DNA of 64,000 nucleotides, from positions 1,612,001-1,676,000 of the forward strand of contig NC_057378.1 of assembly GCF_016906535.1 (NCBI RefSeq). The letters run 5' to 3'. The first letter of the stretch is position 1. Every line of letters begins with the position of its first letter. The position numbers and the translations under genes were made by a program. Under the pieces are notes generated by a model. That model worked only from the letters and a program-made list of their open reading frames with translations, had not been told where the DNA came from and made no database searches. This stretch comes from Rhizoctonia solani. Its lineage: Eukaryota > Basidiomycota > Agaricomycetes > Cantharellales > Ceratobasidiaceae. Of the stretch, positions 42,201 through 57,200 are shown in pieces.

Positions 42201-45200
42201 AATCCCAAAAGGACGTAGAATATCTCACACCTAGGCTATTCCACACTGCTACCTTTGTAGAAATCGACCATGACCCATATCTGGCCGTTGTTGGAGGCAT
42301 TTTCAACGAACGCACGATGGCCGTCAATGTGCCCAATCCTACCGTAATTAATCGAAGTACGTGGCCAGTTTCGTAGACTCGTCCCCGGCCTTATCGCACC
42401 CGATAGGAACATCGGTTCTGCCCGAGCTTCGCTTCTTCAACCTTCGGCTACGAAGATGGTCGAACCCAATCTATATCCCTGGGCGATACCGTCACGCAGC
42501 GGTCCTTATTCCTTCCACTCGTGAGCCCAAATTAATGTTAATTGGCGGACGCGATAAGAAGGGAACCCTCTCCAAGGAAACCATCCTAATCAACCTACGC
42601 CTGGCCTTCCATACGCTCAAACATCGCCGTAAGTTTATCTTGCTTCACTGTGCCTTTGAATTCCCTCGGTTATATTGATGTCCTTTATGTTTTTACTAGT
42701 GCCCTCCGACAAACTGCCTACGGAAGACCATGGCGCCGGAATATATTGGTCTCATCTCGCAGGAGTCGTTCAGCCATTAGGCCCCTATGTTGGATCTTGC
42801 CACACTACCACACACGCAAATTCAGTTATCATTTTTGGCCGCGAAGATCGCTCAATGGACGACGAACTCCCCAGCTCTCGCCCTCGTAATCGTCTGCCCC
42901 GGGGTCCATTGCGTTTCCAACCTGAACCGCGACCCAGACCTCCAGAACCAACCCGACGTTCTTCGGATATCTCACAACACTCGGACCAAACAGACTATTC
43001 TGGCTGGGCTTTGACGTTTGATGGAGGCTCGGTCTCATACCGCGAACTACGAAGATTACGCAGGATGTCGCAGAAAGCTGAGCTTGCCGTGAAATCACTC
43101 CCGATCCCAGCCCTACCTTCCCCAGTGGTACCAACCGACCCTGCTCCTCCTCAAAATATGCCGGTTACGTCCAAGCCTGAATGGCTTTGGTCTGGGGTCG
43201 TCAAATCTGGGTGGGGCACCTCGACGGGGGGACAGGAGGACTTGCTCCTGTTACTGTATCAAGCCAACAAACACACGTTCTTTATTCCCGTTCTACTCAG
43301 CGCACTGGCTATCCAAAAGGATGTTTCGAATGCCAGAGGATGTGGTCTAGATGGGTTGCTTCCCCCTCTTTGGGACGGGTTCACGACCCAAACCACCATG
43401 CCCTTGGATCCGTCTGAGCCCCCGTTCGGAGACTTTGCGTTACGTAGTTCGACGCCGGAAGCGCCGCCCATCATTCTTCACCGTTCGGTTCTATTAGCCA
43501 GGAGTGTCTACTTCAAAATTCTCTTGACTTCCGGATTCACCGAATCTCGAAAGGGAGAAGTCGAGATGGAAGAAAGTTACCCAGCCTTGTACGCACTTGC
43601 TTATTGGATTTATACGTCCGGGCTCCCAGAATGGCTCGAATCCTCATCGATATTTCCTCATGAAGATGACACCTCGATCGAAGCGCGCTACGCATCGCAT
43701 GCGGGGGAAACACTGTGCGAATTACTAATCGCTGCAAATGCGCGGATGGTACCGGCACTCGTGGTCCACGTACGACAGCTGCTCCGATCGCACATGCATG
43801 TACCCGAGTTGGCGCCGCTAGTTTGGAGAGCGATGGAATTGACGGGGATGGACCAGTCGGAAGAGGTGATTCCCTTTTCCAGTTCCGGTTCTCGGGATGG
43901 CCTGGGTAATAGGGAGTGGATTCGAGATGTGGTTGCCCACCAACTGCGTCCAACCGAGTCTCAAAGGGAATTTAATTCGGCTGTTGTGCAGTGGTGTTGT
44001 GGTTCGGATCCGGAGGTTAGAGCCGCGATGGAAAGCGCAAAGGAGTGGTTGGAGCCAGAAATCTGGAGGAGCTGGGTGAACAAGTGCGGGAAAAGTAAAG
44101 ACGATGGGAGGATTGTCAGCAAGGGAGGAGCTAACACCGACAGCGAAATAATCGTCAAAGCTGGGAGCGATGTACCGATGGAAGGGAGTTGAATCTTAAA
44201 ATCAGCAACGGGCTCGGGATCTTGTTTAGTTTTTAATGGGATAGAGAACGGTTATAGTCTTGAGTTATGGTGTCTTACTCGCTTTGAAATGCACAAGCTA
44301 TGTAAAGAGCATTTAAACATACAAATGCAACTTCTAAACATTGACTACAGTCTTTAATAATGTATTCTCGATCAACCAATTTCCTGACGTTGATGGCCGA
44401 TCTCTCCACGAGGCAAGTCATGTGATCTCGAGCCCTTCTTCTCCGCACATCAGTCAGATTCGTTGGCCCTCTGTGCGAGCCGATGTCCATGCTACAACTA
44501 TACTATGACAGCCGACGCCAGCATCACAAAGTACTTAGAATACCGGAGCTTCTGAATCTTATATGTAGCTTTGTCGGGACCTCCGATTGTGTGAGGCTCG
44601 CGCGAACCTGTAAGGCGATTTTTAAGGTGGCAGCGGCATTCGTCTGGCATCATGTGAACGGAGCTCAGAATCTGCTGTTACTGTTATCTGGAACTCTGAT
44701 AATTTCGGCGAATAATAACCAAGATTCTAGGAAAATAGTAAGAAAATATTAATTGAGAGCCAGGTTTGCTATTGACGAGCAATAGGCGATTGGCGTGGCT
44801 GCAGCTTCAGTCGACTTCTCTAGATTTGATTTGTACGCTTCCTATGTCAGGAGGCTAACTATTTATGGGAGTCAAGCCAAGTACTTCCAGGTCTCGGGTT
44901 GGGCACCACTGATGATCCGAGCCAACTCAAAAACCCTTCTTCCGAACCTACTTTCCATGGTCATACAAACCAAATGTGACAGCCACGGGCCAGATCAAAT
45001 CATGTGGATAAAGGCTTTTTCTGGACCATCGGTTCTAACAATCCAGGCCATCCCTGGTCACCTATTATCTAGGACTCCCCCTCGAGTATCTCCACTCGCT
45101 GCTTCGGTTATTCTTGATACCATCGCAGAAAGATGTCCTAGGCTTCTCAGGCTCTCGCTCTTTGTTAGCGAGAGCATTGGTATTGACAAGAACGAAGGAG

Positions 45201-48200
45201 AAAACAAGTTGCTCGGACTACTCTGGAAAAGGCCTTATTACAAATATTTCCAAGCGCTTCCAGCGTTATACGAGCTATCTTGTAGTGTTTTGATGCTACA
45301 ATCCGACTCCATCCAAGTGATTGGCTCCTTACCTCATCTTACTCGACTTTCCGTTTATTCAAGTGGAGAGCCATTGGTCATTAGGCAATCACACCTGTCG
45401 AACAAACTATTCCCCTCGCTGCATGAACTCAGTCTTCAAGATATTCATCCATACGAGGCAGCAGGTATCATGCAGATTGCTTCGCTAATGAAATGCCTCA
45501 CTTTATTGGAACTTCTTACCAATCCCGAGTGCCTCGATCCCGATGAGTCACGGGAAGAGTGGATTAACACTACCCTGCTACTCCTACTATCCAACTCTCC
45601 CAGACTCAACACACTTCACGTGGACCTCGATCCTACTCGAGAGAATGACGAAGCTTATGACATAGGGCATCAGGACGTTATGGATACATTTTCCAAACTC
45701 CCCCTGATCTCACTCACGTTGACAGGGGTTCATATTGGAGCTTGGGCATCGACTGGGAGTCTCAAAACTGTGTGGCCATCTCTTTCATCGCTTCGCATGC
45801 GAAACCAAGATGCTGGTCCGCGGATTCTCTCTTGTTTTGCCCGACTGCCGCGATTACAACATTTGGCCCTAAGCGTTTGTATAGATAACATGGGCGTCCG
45901 ACAGGATTTTATTTCGCTTTGCCCTTTACAGACGCTAGAGATTAGTGACGGCGTGGTTACAACGATGGAGCCCGAAGATCTTGAACGCACTTCCCAGTGA
46001 GCAACTCGAACTTCGCTCAGATATATTTGATTTAACGTTTCTGACGTGTAGGTTCCTGTTATCCATCTTCCCTCGCATCCGCCGTATCATCTGGATGAAA
46101 TTTGGACTCGATACGTCATCCGAGGAAGAGCAACAGCGTAGGTTCATTGGATTCTTAAATCAGCACCTGAGCATGCGTAGGGAGCTAGAGGAACTGCGTG
46201 CACGGTGCTCAGTTCTATCTCACGGGCGTTGACGCATCGCTGTACACTATGTTCATTCTTATATTCGGTTTATCCCTTTCTCTTTCGGCTCTACGTCTTG
46301 GGTTTGTACATGTATCTGTGAATACTGAAGAATTAATACATTGAGTCTGAATTGCTGGTCAGAACTAAACAAATGTATATTTTTATGATAGTTGAGTGAT
46401 AATAGTAAGTATCGGCTACTAAGAATGACAATGCTCACTCAGGGGGAAGTACCGTCCGCGGCGAATGTACATCACAACCGAAATTCACTGATATCTATCT
46501 CGTCGCTTGAAACTGGTCGTATCTAAGTGACACTAATAACATTTCTTCTAACAAAGAAACCTAACCGTAAAGTATAAACAATGCCCTGGCACATTTTATA
46601 GGAACGAACGCATGCAGTTGGAATCAACGAGAGTCTATAATGCATCAAAAGGTCATGGCTTGGAATCGGTCAAGCACACCTTTATTGGCTGCTACGGGAG
46701 AAAGCTGATGTGCTGAGCACTATGACAGGGCTCGGCACCAGGTGGAGGTATGGTCGCTATCTAGAATATCACAGAATTATTAGAAGTCGAACTTATATTT
46801 GAAGGGCTTACTGACTTGACACTTCTCTACGCTTCCCTCCCGCTCATGCTTATGGGGGACATCCAAAGAACCGAATCTTGTAGATTCTGTATCCGAAGTG
46901 CTTCTACGACGCTCAATCTCGATAGAGTGTGCCTACAAAGCTACAGTTAGCCGATCGTAACTAAGTCCATAGATCCCAACCTACGGATGTTACTTCACGT
47001 GCAAATACAGCCTCGCTGATAACACCGTCAGGCCTATTGGACGACAGATTTGGAGGCGACAGGTGGAGCCGATTGAACTTTTCCCGAACACGACCTTGGC
47101 TTAATAGTACGTCCGCTATCAGTCGACAGCAGTTTATAAACTTGACAGTTCTCACCCGACGAGGTTAATCATAAGGGATAGGGTGAAGAATTTCGCTGGA
47201 ACACAGGATAGTTAGCACGACTGGGAGATCTAACGTAGCGAGCGCATTTCGGTACCTGCTGACGCTATTGATATTTTAGCTACTACACCTAAATACCCTG
47301 GGGTCTTTTAAGGAAATTAATTAATTAAAAAATGAGCCGAGCGCGAAGGAGCGTGTGATAAACGCTTACTATGTATCCATCGACAATGACCATTGTCATT
47401 AAAATGAATGGTGGGGTGATCGATGTCTGGGATAAGAGCCATATTCAGCAAAGTTTCCCCATTCTATAAGCAGCTAGGTCTTACGCATAATATCTGCCAG
47501 ATAGTCGAGAATATACCATCGTGCATGGATAAACCTTCCAAAATTAATTAAACGAAACCTATTACATGTCCAACAAAACACACCTGTGCGCACTCGATAA
47601 AGGAAGAAAATGACTAGACAAATGATTCAGCTCATCGTCTCAGAGCAAAACCAGCATATTCTAACTCACTGGTTATGGTCATACCCAACTCTAGCACGAA
47701 CCAACTGAATGCCCAGACTGAGACTGTCAAATAAGATGAGATGACCTGAGTCCTAGCACTTAGAGATCCTAGCACATACCTGCTCTACTGAGTAGCTTAT
47801 CGGCGTTGTCCAAAGACCCGCGTAAAGCTTCATCTTGTGGTCTTGCCTCGGATGCGAGGATTGCCATGGTAAGCCGAGATTTGGATACGACCTTACCACT
47901 TAACATTTAGTGTAATGAACTTCAAGAGGGATAAAATCGTGCTTACGAGGAGAACCCCTGCGGCAAGCCCAGCCAAAGCGAGCAACACAAAGGGTATGAT
48001 TGGCCACAGTCTTTTCTTGAATATCCTCCAACAACGATCTACGAAGAATGCCTGTACGCCAGTACCAATTATCACGGTATGACTAGCATAAGCAAGCAAG
48101 AGCTTGAAAGTCAATGGTATCAGCAGTGGGCAAATCTCAAACTGGGCAAAGTTGGCAGTTACCGGTTCTCGGAATGGAGCCGAATTCAGTAGATCCGCAG

Positions 48201-51200
48201 TTTGAATAATTGAAATAGCGGTTTGTCCCAGACAAAGCAAGTTGATGGCTACTACATACGTGGTGAAGGCAGCGGAGCGAGTGGACCTGGTAGAAAGAAA
48301 GGTCGAAAATAGTGGGATAAGAATGCCTTAAACCGCACAGAACCCAGAATTCAGTTTCACATAAAATGAAGTATACGAAATCATGAGATACCTTGCACGA
48401 TGCACTGCGTCACTGTCAGAGCTAGCTGACCGTTCGGTGACAGCCCAAACGCATCAACTGTCGTGTTTGAGCTCATTCTGGTCGGAGACGGGGAAAATCT
48501 TCCATCGAACGCGGAAGGCGGCCATTATATCGCCCTCCCGTACGATTTCAAGTAATTGTCTTCCGAGCTGGCAAGCAGTTATGGTTCCGTAAGTATTCCT
48601 TTTATTATGAATTACACTAACTGTATTTCAACCTGTATACGATTCGAACAATTGCATATGCTTCCAAAAGGCAATCATTCGGAGGATGTTTTCCCACTTG
48701 TGGTATCTTTGTTATTCAACTCTCTACGAATAGAATATGTAGAGATATCTCCGAAATTCACCCCTGACGAACTTCATAAGAATGTTCGGATATCAGGCTA
48801 CTATGACATGAGTGATCACAATTGGTTTCAGGTGTTTCTCAGAGAGACTTATCTCGGTTGTTCGAATTGTTCCCGAACAAGGAATGTCGACCCTGTGAAG
48901 CCTTTGACCTTAAAGGGTGCTCTTGGAGCGTCATACCCTGTTATCATTAACTTTATTGCATTTCCACCCGTACAATCCCACCCCAAGAAATTCTTTGAGT
49001 AGTACACGAGGATCTCATCGAGCATGATCTATACCGGAGAGTGTGACGGAAATTGACTAGCCGGCTAGAAGTATTCAATGTGCATAAGCTTTCGAGGTTC
49101 GCTCGGCCCTAGCAACCGCGCAGAGTTATCTCCAATAATTTCGCCATGAACATTCAAAATGGATATGTATTATTACAAAATGCACCACAACGTCTGCAGG
49201 ACCCTAATTAGAACTCTGCTGAAGTTTGTATACTATATCCTGAGTCAGCTGGTGTCGGTATGAATTACCTCATTCCAATGAGGGCTGAAATTAAATAGGA
49301 TATACAATAGATACAGCGCATATATACTTGCTTAAGAAGCCAAATCACCGTCAAATAAAGCTGATAGCATGCCTTAGCCAGCTGAGCTGTTGCCTGTGGT
49401 CCAGACCCTCCAGGGGCCAAGTGAGCGCCACCACGTGATCCCGATCAGGCTCCTGTACCATCTCGGGCACGGTTACAGCCCGCGGCACCTACGACTATCG
49501 CTCAACTTGAGCGCCGTCAGTCCAAAAGTCTTTCTCTCTAAGTGAGAGACCAGGGAGTTTTTTCTGACCTTTTTCTCTGTTTAATATTTCGCTCTAGGTT
49601 TTACATGCCTTTACACAACGTTACGATTGACGATGCTTCCGCGCTTATTGGGTATTATAACCCTAATGGTATACCATGGAAAGATTCACCATCCAATGAT
49701 ACAAGCCTGGGTGACTACTGGGACCAAACTTACCACTCTTCCAACCAGTCTGGTGCTTGGTCGACATTCCGTTTCCAGGGAGTAGCAGTGTACCTTTTTG
49801 CGTGAGTGCCACCGTAACACTGCTCCGAAAGACCGGAGGGCGTTGAATAAGCCTTGGATTTATCAGTGCGACACGCTGGATGCATGTGCGTATAATAGCA
49901 TATCGTCCGGATAGTGAACAAAAAATAATATTATCCGCAACAGGGAAAATACAATATTTTCATGGATGGCCAGCTTACCTATCAAGGAAATGGCCACACA
50001 CAATCTTCGATATTCAATCAACTTGTATTCAATACCACGGGTCTCTCTCCCGGGTGGCATAATCTCACATTTGTTAGCACCGAACCAGGGCGCTATATCG
50101 AAGTCGACTATATCTCCTGGACCACAGTCATGTCTGCTGCGTGCGTGGGTCAAGAACCCTTGCCAGAGCGCTAGTCGTAATAATTCACTCCTTCGATCGG
50201 ATGTGTAGATTAATTGAGAGCTCCGGAGCTCCGATACCACCCACTCCAGGGAATATGACGTACAATGGTTCTCTCTGGGAAGGAGAGGAGTCGGGTAGCA
50301 TTCCTTACATGTATGTATGAGGAACTCTGGACATGACACAAGTTGGGACTCTAGTTTACGATTTGAAGGGTCACTAGGACCAATGGTGCTCAAGCCAACG
50401 TCACATTCAAAGGTATGCACTGATATTTTTGTCTGGAGATAACGTGCTGAGGCTGGGCTCATAATCAGGAAATGGTATTGAGCTCCACGGAAGAACGGGC
50501 CCGGATTACGGGATGTTCAGGCAAGCTGGAAGAGCCACGCTATTGTCGTTAATTAATTAATTAGCTCAGCGTACAAGTCGATAGTTATGATTTTCACGAG
50601 CTGAACGCTTATAGCGGCAGAGTGCATAATACCATGCTCGTGAGTTTAAATTACCCGCACATTCAGTCTTGTGACTCACGTGGAGACGCAGTTTCGTCAA
50701 GACAATCTCCCCAATGGCGAGCATACTCTTGTCGTAACAAACCGTGGAGACACATCCCTCGCAATTATTTCAGCACAACCTATAACTTGGTCCGAAGACC
50801 CCAATGAGGTTCGGGGCATTCATGGTGGGATGATTGCGGCAATAGTAGTAGGCTTAACTATTGGTATAGTTATGCTGGTTTTTCTTTGGTTCTGGCTCAC
50901 TCGACGACAACCTAAATACCATGGCATATATAGAGAAGATTCCTCTAGAAACCCCAACATTCATGAGTCATCTTACGTATCGACGCCATTTACACTCCCT
51001 ACTATGTCATATGAGAGGCAAATAGTTGGGCACACTCCGAGAAAATACGCGGACCAACAATATCAAGGATCAATTTATCCCGTTCAGTATTATCCTTTGC
51101 CAAATAGTCCCAGTACAAGTTCAGGTGGAAATTGGCATTATACCCCAGTTGCAAGCCCATTATCTCCTAACTTCAGTCGTGAGGTCGGTGGCTCCGGGTC

Positions 51201-54200
51201 GTATTCCAATCCTCATAGTGCTCTACCGATGCATAATCAACCCTGGCCTTCAGATGAGGGTCGTAGGCACACAGCTCCAGTAGGAAGAGGTTCCAATTTA
51301 GGGAATAGGTAATCACGCTGACATTGTGAGGAAAGCTTGGACTGATTCGAACTTTTCTAGTGGTGTGAGTTCGGTCCTACTTCCCCCATCGTACAAAGCT
51401 GCTACTGTATCTTATTGTCGGAGCTGAAGTTCTTTACAATTGTTCGCCTAAATAGAGTTAACGTTCCGCATCTTATACGAGGCTGAAGGGAATGAAATTA
51501 GCTCCAAGATCCAAATTTAGATCCTATTATAACTTTGCCGAGGTCGAGGCTGATCAGCTCACGTGACCTCGACCTGATTGTAAGCGCCCACTTCTCCTGC
51601 ATCAAGCGCTGGCAAAGATAGATGTCAAAGGCAGTGTCGGCCGAGTTGGCCTAGTTTATATCCTGTTGTGAGCTCCAACAACACCCACCATCCACCCAAA
51701 GCGGCCCTATCGATGCCGCTATACAACATAACAATTGATGATATATCTGCTCTAATTGAATATACACCTGCTGGTCGGCCATGGACAGACTCGCCGACGA
51801 GCGACCAAGAGTTACACAACTATTGGGATGGAACTTACCACTCGTCGGATCGGTTTGGTGCCCGAGCGTCCTTTCGGTTTCAGGGCACTGCTGTCTGGCT
51901 CTACGCGTGAGTGGGATTGCGTATACTTGCTTGCATTGAACATTGAGCCTAATTTGAGCCAGTGCTAAACGGTCCAGACATGTAAGTCTGTTCACAACCT
52001 CTGGGTAATTCACTACTTACTTGGTTCAGGGCCCATTCGAGATTCTTCTGGACGGACAGAAAGTATACGACGGCGATGGCTATTCAGCTTCACCGCTTTA
52101 TGACCAAGTCATGTACAACGCCACCGATCTCGCCCCTACATGGCACAACCTCACTTGTATCAATTCAGACCCCACCAACCAAACGTTTACAGAGGTCGAT
52201 TACATTCGGTGGACGACCGTCATGCCCGAGACGTACGTAAACATTTAAGGGTTGGAGATAAATAATTTGATCCAATCATATTGTCGGGTAGGTTGGCCGA
52301 GTCGTTGGGGACGACGATCCCGTACTCCCCAAATAACATGTCTTACAGCTCCCTAAGCGCGTGGACCGAAGACGCTGTAGGGAGCAACCCTTCCATGTTT
52401 GTTTTCCATCATTCTCCTGAGGTTGCCAATTTAATCTTCAATCCAGGGCTACTACTACCGATGGCGCAAGTGTTAACATCACGTTCAATGGTATGGAGGA
52501 TTGATGTGTGCCAATATCCGGTCCATAAGGCTGATATTTGTGTTCTCTAGGGAATGGGATTGAGCTCTATGGAAGGACTGGGCCCTCTTTTGGCTGGTTC
52601 AGGTGATCCCAATTGCCCAATGATCCTACTTGCTCTGACCAATTCCATAGTGCACAAGTTGACGAGCTTGAAGAGCTTCGATTTAATGCAAATAGCGAAC
52701 AAACACACAATACACTGCTTGTATGTTTTGTGGTTGCAACCAACCTGACCAGGCTGATTTGACTATGGTCTTGCACCGCAATTACTGAATTCTAGTTCCG
52801 ACAAGACAACCTCACATCTGGATCCCATAACCTCATTGTGACGAATCGTGGTACCAGACTTGCTATCACCTCCGCCAAACCCATCCTTTGGAGAGATCCG
52901 AACGAGCCCTCTTCAGACAACGGATCCGATAACCATACAACCAATATAGGATTGATTGTGGGTGTCGTTGTGGGCGTAGTGGTTGGTCTATCGGCGATTG
53001 CGTTTATTTTGCTCTTCGTCCTGCGAAGGCGACGAAGAAAACAACGAGACAACGATCTTAGGGTCCGTCCCTCCAACGAACCCGCTTTCCTAGATGCCAC
53101 ACCATTTGAACTCCCCGCCTCTCCGAATGAGCGAGCCTCTTCCATCCAACCCCCATCCTCTACCCGAAATAGCAAATATCGTAATGAGAGCTCTCAGTAC
53201 GCCGCATATCCTTTGCAGTACCAGCCGGTACTCGGGGTCCAGGAATGAGCTCCAGGGGTAGCTTTGAGGTTCCGCATCATCTTGCAGTGCCTGGTTCGAG
53301 TACTGGGGGCAGCTCTGATCCAGCAACTTCCACCAATGCTTCGAGAATAGGAGGAAAATCTCGTTATTCGGCCGAGCCAACATCGCGAGACGAATTGCCA
53401 GAGGGTGTGGCTGTAATAAGAGACAGGTATGTTCGGCTCTTTGGCTTGTTCTGGTATATTTTGTACTAATTTCATCTCTTAAATCCAATAGTGATGCTGG
53501 TCCGATACTCCTTCCGCCAGCATATAGCACTGCAACCGAAGCACGGGCGCCTGTAGAACTTCCTGAGTCGTTTAATCCATCGACCTCGAGTTTTGCATCT
53601 CCAGCAGTACCCACCCCTGTTTCGTCTGCGCCCATTTCTTCCACACATCCCCCCTCCCCCTCCATTCCCATATCGAACACCCCAGGTCTGCCACCTGGAG
53701 CTGCATCTCCTATCGTTCCCAATTCTAATCTTGGCAAAAGATAGCCTACTCATGTGGTTAATTGACCAAATTGACATCGAAGGAGTACAATCTGGACTAA
53801 AAGATAGATCAGACTCTTTATGAAAACCACACTCTTTTTTCTTCTTCTTGGGATTATTTGTGGCTTCTTTACTTCGAGCATGTTTCTTGCGGTTCTCTCT
53901 ATGATTTTTGCAGTATATTTTGGTCATTCCATTGCTTGTCGGTTGTGATTTTCAATTGTATTTATGTCTTTGAGAGCGCCCATTAGGACCGCTCACCGAA
54001 CCAAATGCTCATTCACTTATTTATATCATAGCATTTGAGAACCCTGGTCAGGTAAGTCTGACTTTCCGTTAGAAACTCTTGACAAGATCCCAGGAGTAAA
54101 CGTCGACCCTCGGGAATAAACATCCAAACTGGCTAATCTAAATGAAACCCCTGATTCATCCAAAGCGAATGGAATCCATTGAACAGAACAAGTTACATTA

Positions 54201-57200
54201 TACAACAAGATACGCAGTATATGCACACTATATAATTACCAAACGGATGGACCGAACTTTTCACCCGGAGATAGGACTCTGAGGGGAGTTCCTAACGAAT
54301 CTGCAGTATCATCATACACCGTATTCCCCCACCACGTTAAAACGTTGTTCGCGCCAATCGCTCCGTTCTTGGGGTATTGAAGACAGAAGAAAATAATAAT
54401 AATAGACATCGCTACACCCGAATCGAGGGCGGCGGAAAGAACGTCTGGGAAAGGTACGTAAGTCACGAGACAGTTTCAAAAGGGAGGATAACTCACAATT
54501 GTACTTTGCCCACCATTGGAAGTGTCTCTTCCTGATTAAGAATTGGAAGATGAACCCGACAATTGCCCATGGTACGTAGTTGATTGCGCTCGCGGGTGGA
54601 ATCGATCCGGTCCCTGAGAATGACCGGGAAATTAATATACTTGACGATGGAGTTTGGATACTTGCGTGTAATTGCCCATGGGATGATAGGAGCTATAGCA
54701 CCGAAGATGAAGAAGAAAACGAGACCATAGTAGAGTTGTCCCTTGGAGAATTGTAGCGCAGGTCCTATCACACCCCAAATAATTGAGGCTGTCCCAAATA
54801 CCTGAGTGCCGGGCAAATGAATCCATCAGGCTGATCCTCAGAGCACATCCCGGCAATGTTGGTAAACATCCACGCCTGCACGCCAAGTTGTGTGGTGCCT
54901 GCAATAACTGTGGCAACAACCTGGGCGACAAACATTGGGCGAGGAGGAATCTTCATGTAGTGGCCGAGCTTGAAGTCTGATGTAAATTGCAAAGCCTGAG
55001 CCATAGAGATGTAGCCCCAAGTCTTGAACAACATCATGGCAACGGGGTGACCAGGAAGGGCATAGCCGATGACAAGTTCAGTAATAACGTTCAAGCCGAC
55101 CTGTTGGTTGGTAATGGCTTGAATCATACCAATAGGAATGATGTATACGAAAGATATCACGAGTGCCAGGAAGAACGCCCAAACAGGCATTTGCGTGGGC
55201 CAGATCTCAATAGCAACAATACCGAAAATGACAGTAGGAACTAGATAGAGTATGTTAGGCGGAAGGACTTTCCGGGGAGAAAATTGCGTGGTACTCACTG
55301 AAAATCAGCGCATACCACCACTCGGGGACCTGAGGGTATCGACTCATTAGACGGGCGTGAATATCGGGTTGTTCCGACAATGAACGCCGAGCTTGTATCC
55401 AAATTTGTTTGCGGTAGTACAAAAACGCGTGTACTAGAGTCGCGATGATACTAGCAAATGATAGACCATACGACATGGCAAATGTAGTCGACAAGAATAG
55501 GGGTGAATAAGATTTGTATGCCGCCAGGTTCAGCGTAGCATCCGCGTTCAGAATCCGTTTCACGTTACGACTTCATCTCGTTGTCATACGATGTACGACT
55601 CGAGATAGGCATGTACTGCGCATACCAGGTGTTCGTATAGTAGAGTATAGGCGTCAGGAACCAGAAGAAGAATATGAACCCTCCAAACACGTTTGCTTCT
55701 GCCCACCATGGTGTGGCCAAAGGAGAGCCGATGTACGCGATCTGCGACCAGTCGAACGTGATGAGCGACATTCCTAGACCGTGGACCACGCCGAACATCT
55801 GGTTGACCTTGACGTTGTTCGGTGCAATCCAGCAGACCCAGGAAAAGTAGGACAAGGCGGTGAAGAGATAGCCAGGAAGGAAGTACCAAGCAAAGCTGCC
55901 AAAGAATGCGAAAAGGAAGAAGCGTTCGCGACTTATGCCTCCTCTGCTTCCAGCGCCGGCGTACTGCTGACTGTGGAGAGTGTTGAAAAGCGCACAGTAG
56001 ACGAGGTTGGCGGGCCAGATCATAGAAGGAGGGGAAACGAGGAAGCGACGAGCAATACCGCCGATAGAAAAGCCGATGAGCTGAGTACTCATGACGACCA
56101 TCCATTGGTAGCCAAAATTCCAGGTCTGACCATAGAAGACGCGTTGGACGGCCACGATATCCGTCGCATATGCTTGAGCCGCGCCTACAGTGGCCATGAC
56201 TGTGACCAGGACGTGTTCCTTAATTGAAAATGGACCGGGATTAAGCTCCATTCCAAAAACAGACCATCGGGGAGAATGTATGCGAGGAATCGGCCCATAG
56301 GAAACGATAAGAGTTGGGCGACGAGGTTACCGATAGTAACGGAAGGATATCGGAAATAGAAAAACTGATTCAGGCCTGGAAGAACGATAGCCCAGACAAG
56401 TCCGAGCATCCAAGCTCTGTACAAAAATCAGGTCCAGTCTCAATGTCTAGTAATCAACAAACCTGATGGTGCTACAAGGCATATCCGGGTCATCTGTGTT
56501 TGCTACTGCAGAGCGAACTTCTGGGTACGGAGAGTCTTCTTCCAATTCGCCCAGGCGACCAGGATCAAGATTCGGGTCGTCGAATTGAGCGCCGGTCACT
56601 TCTGCAACCACCTCGCCTGAAGATACGTAAGTAAATAGCAAAATATTGTTATTATTATTAATCACACTCACTGGTTACCGGCTCATGCTTGACGCCGAGC
56701 TCCGAATCCTTCCTATCAAACGAAGGGGTTGACCGCGGTGTATTCTCATTAACAATGCTTTCCATTACGGAGAGATAGGGGAGGCGGAGGTAGTTGCAAC
56801 GCTCAACCAGCGAAGGGGGCAGAGGATGCTTGGGGTAGGCGGTGGATGACAAGCAATCGGCTAGAGGGCTTTTAAGCGACAGTGGTGTGGAGAGCGCATT
56901 CTACCGGCCGGGAGAGAACCATATGGACTAGGGGCTGGTACCCTATATATTCGAGAGCAGTATGAATTCAGTCCGTGGACATAGAATTTAACGCTTCTTA
57001 CTGAGCTGGAAGCGCGTCCTTCGACTTGTTCAATTACCTCCTCCTCCTTTGGCCCGAAAGGAGTAGTTACCTTGCCTGGCTTGCCAGACCTCTAGAATCT
57101 GCGTCCAGCTGTAATCCTATACGGCCCCACAATGATTGTGGGATTGATGGCGCCCAATTGAATCCACCTCTCCCATGTGCTCGTTCTTTATTTTTAGCGG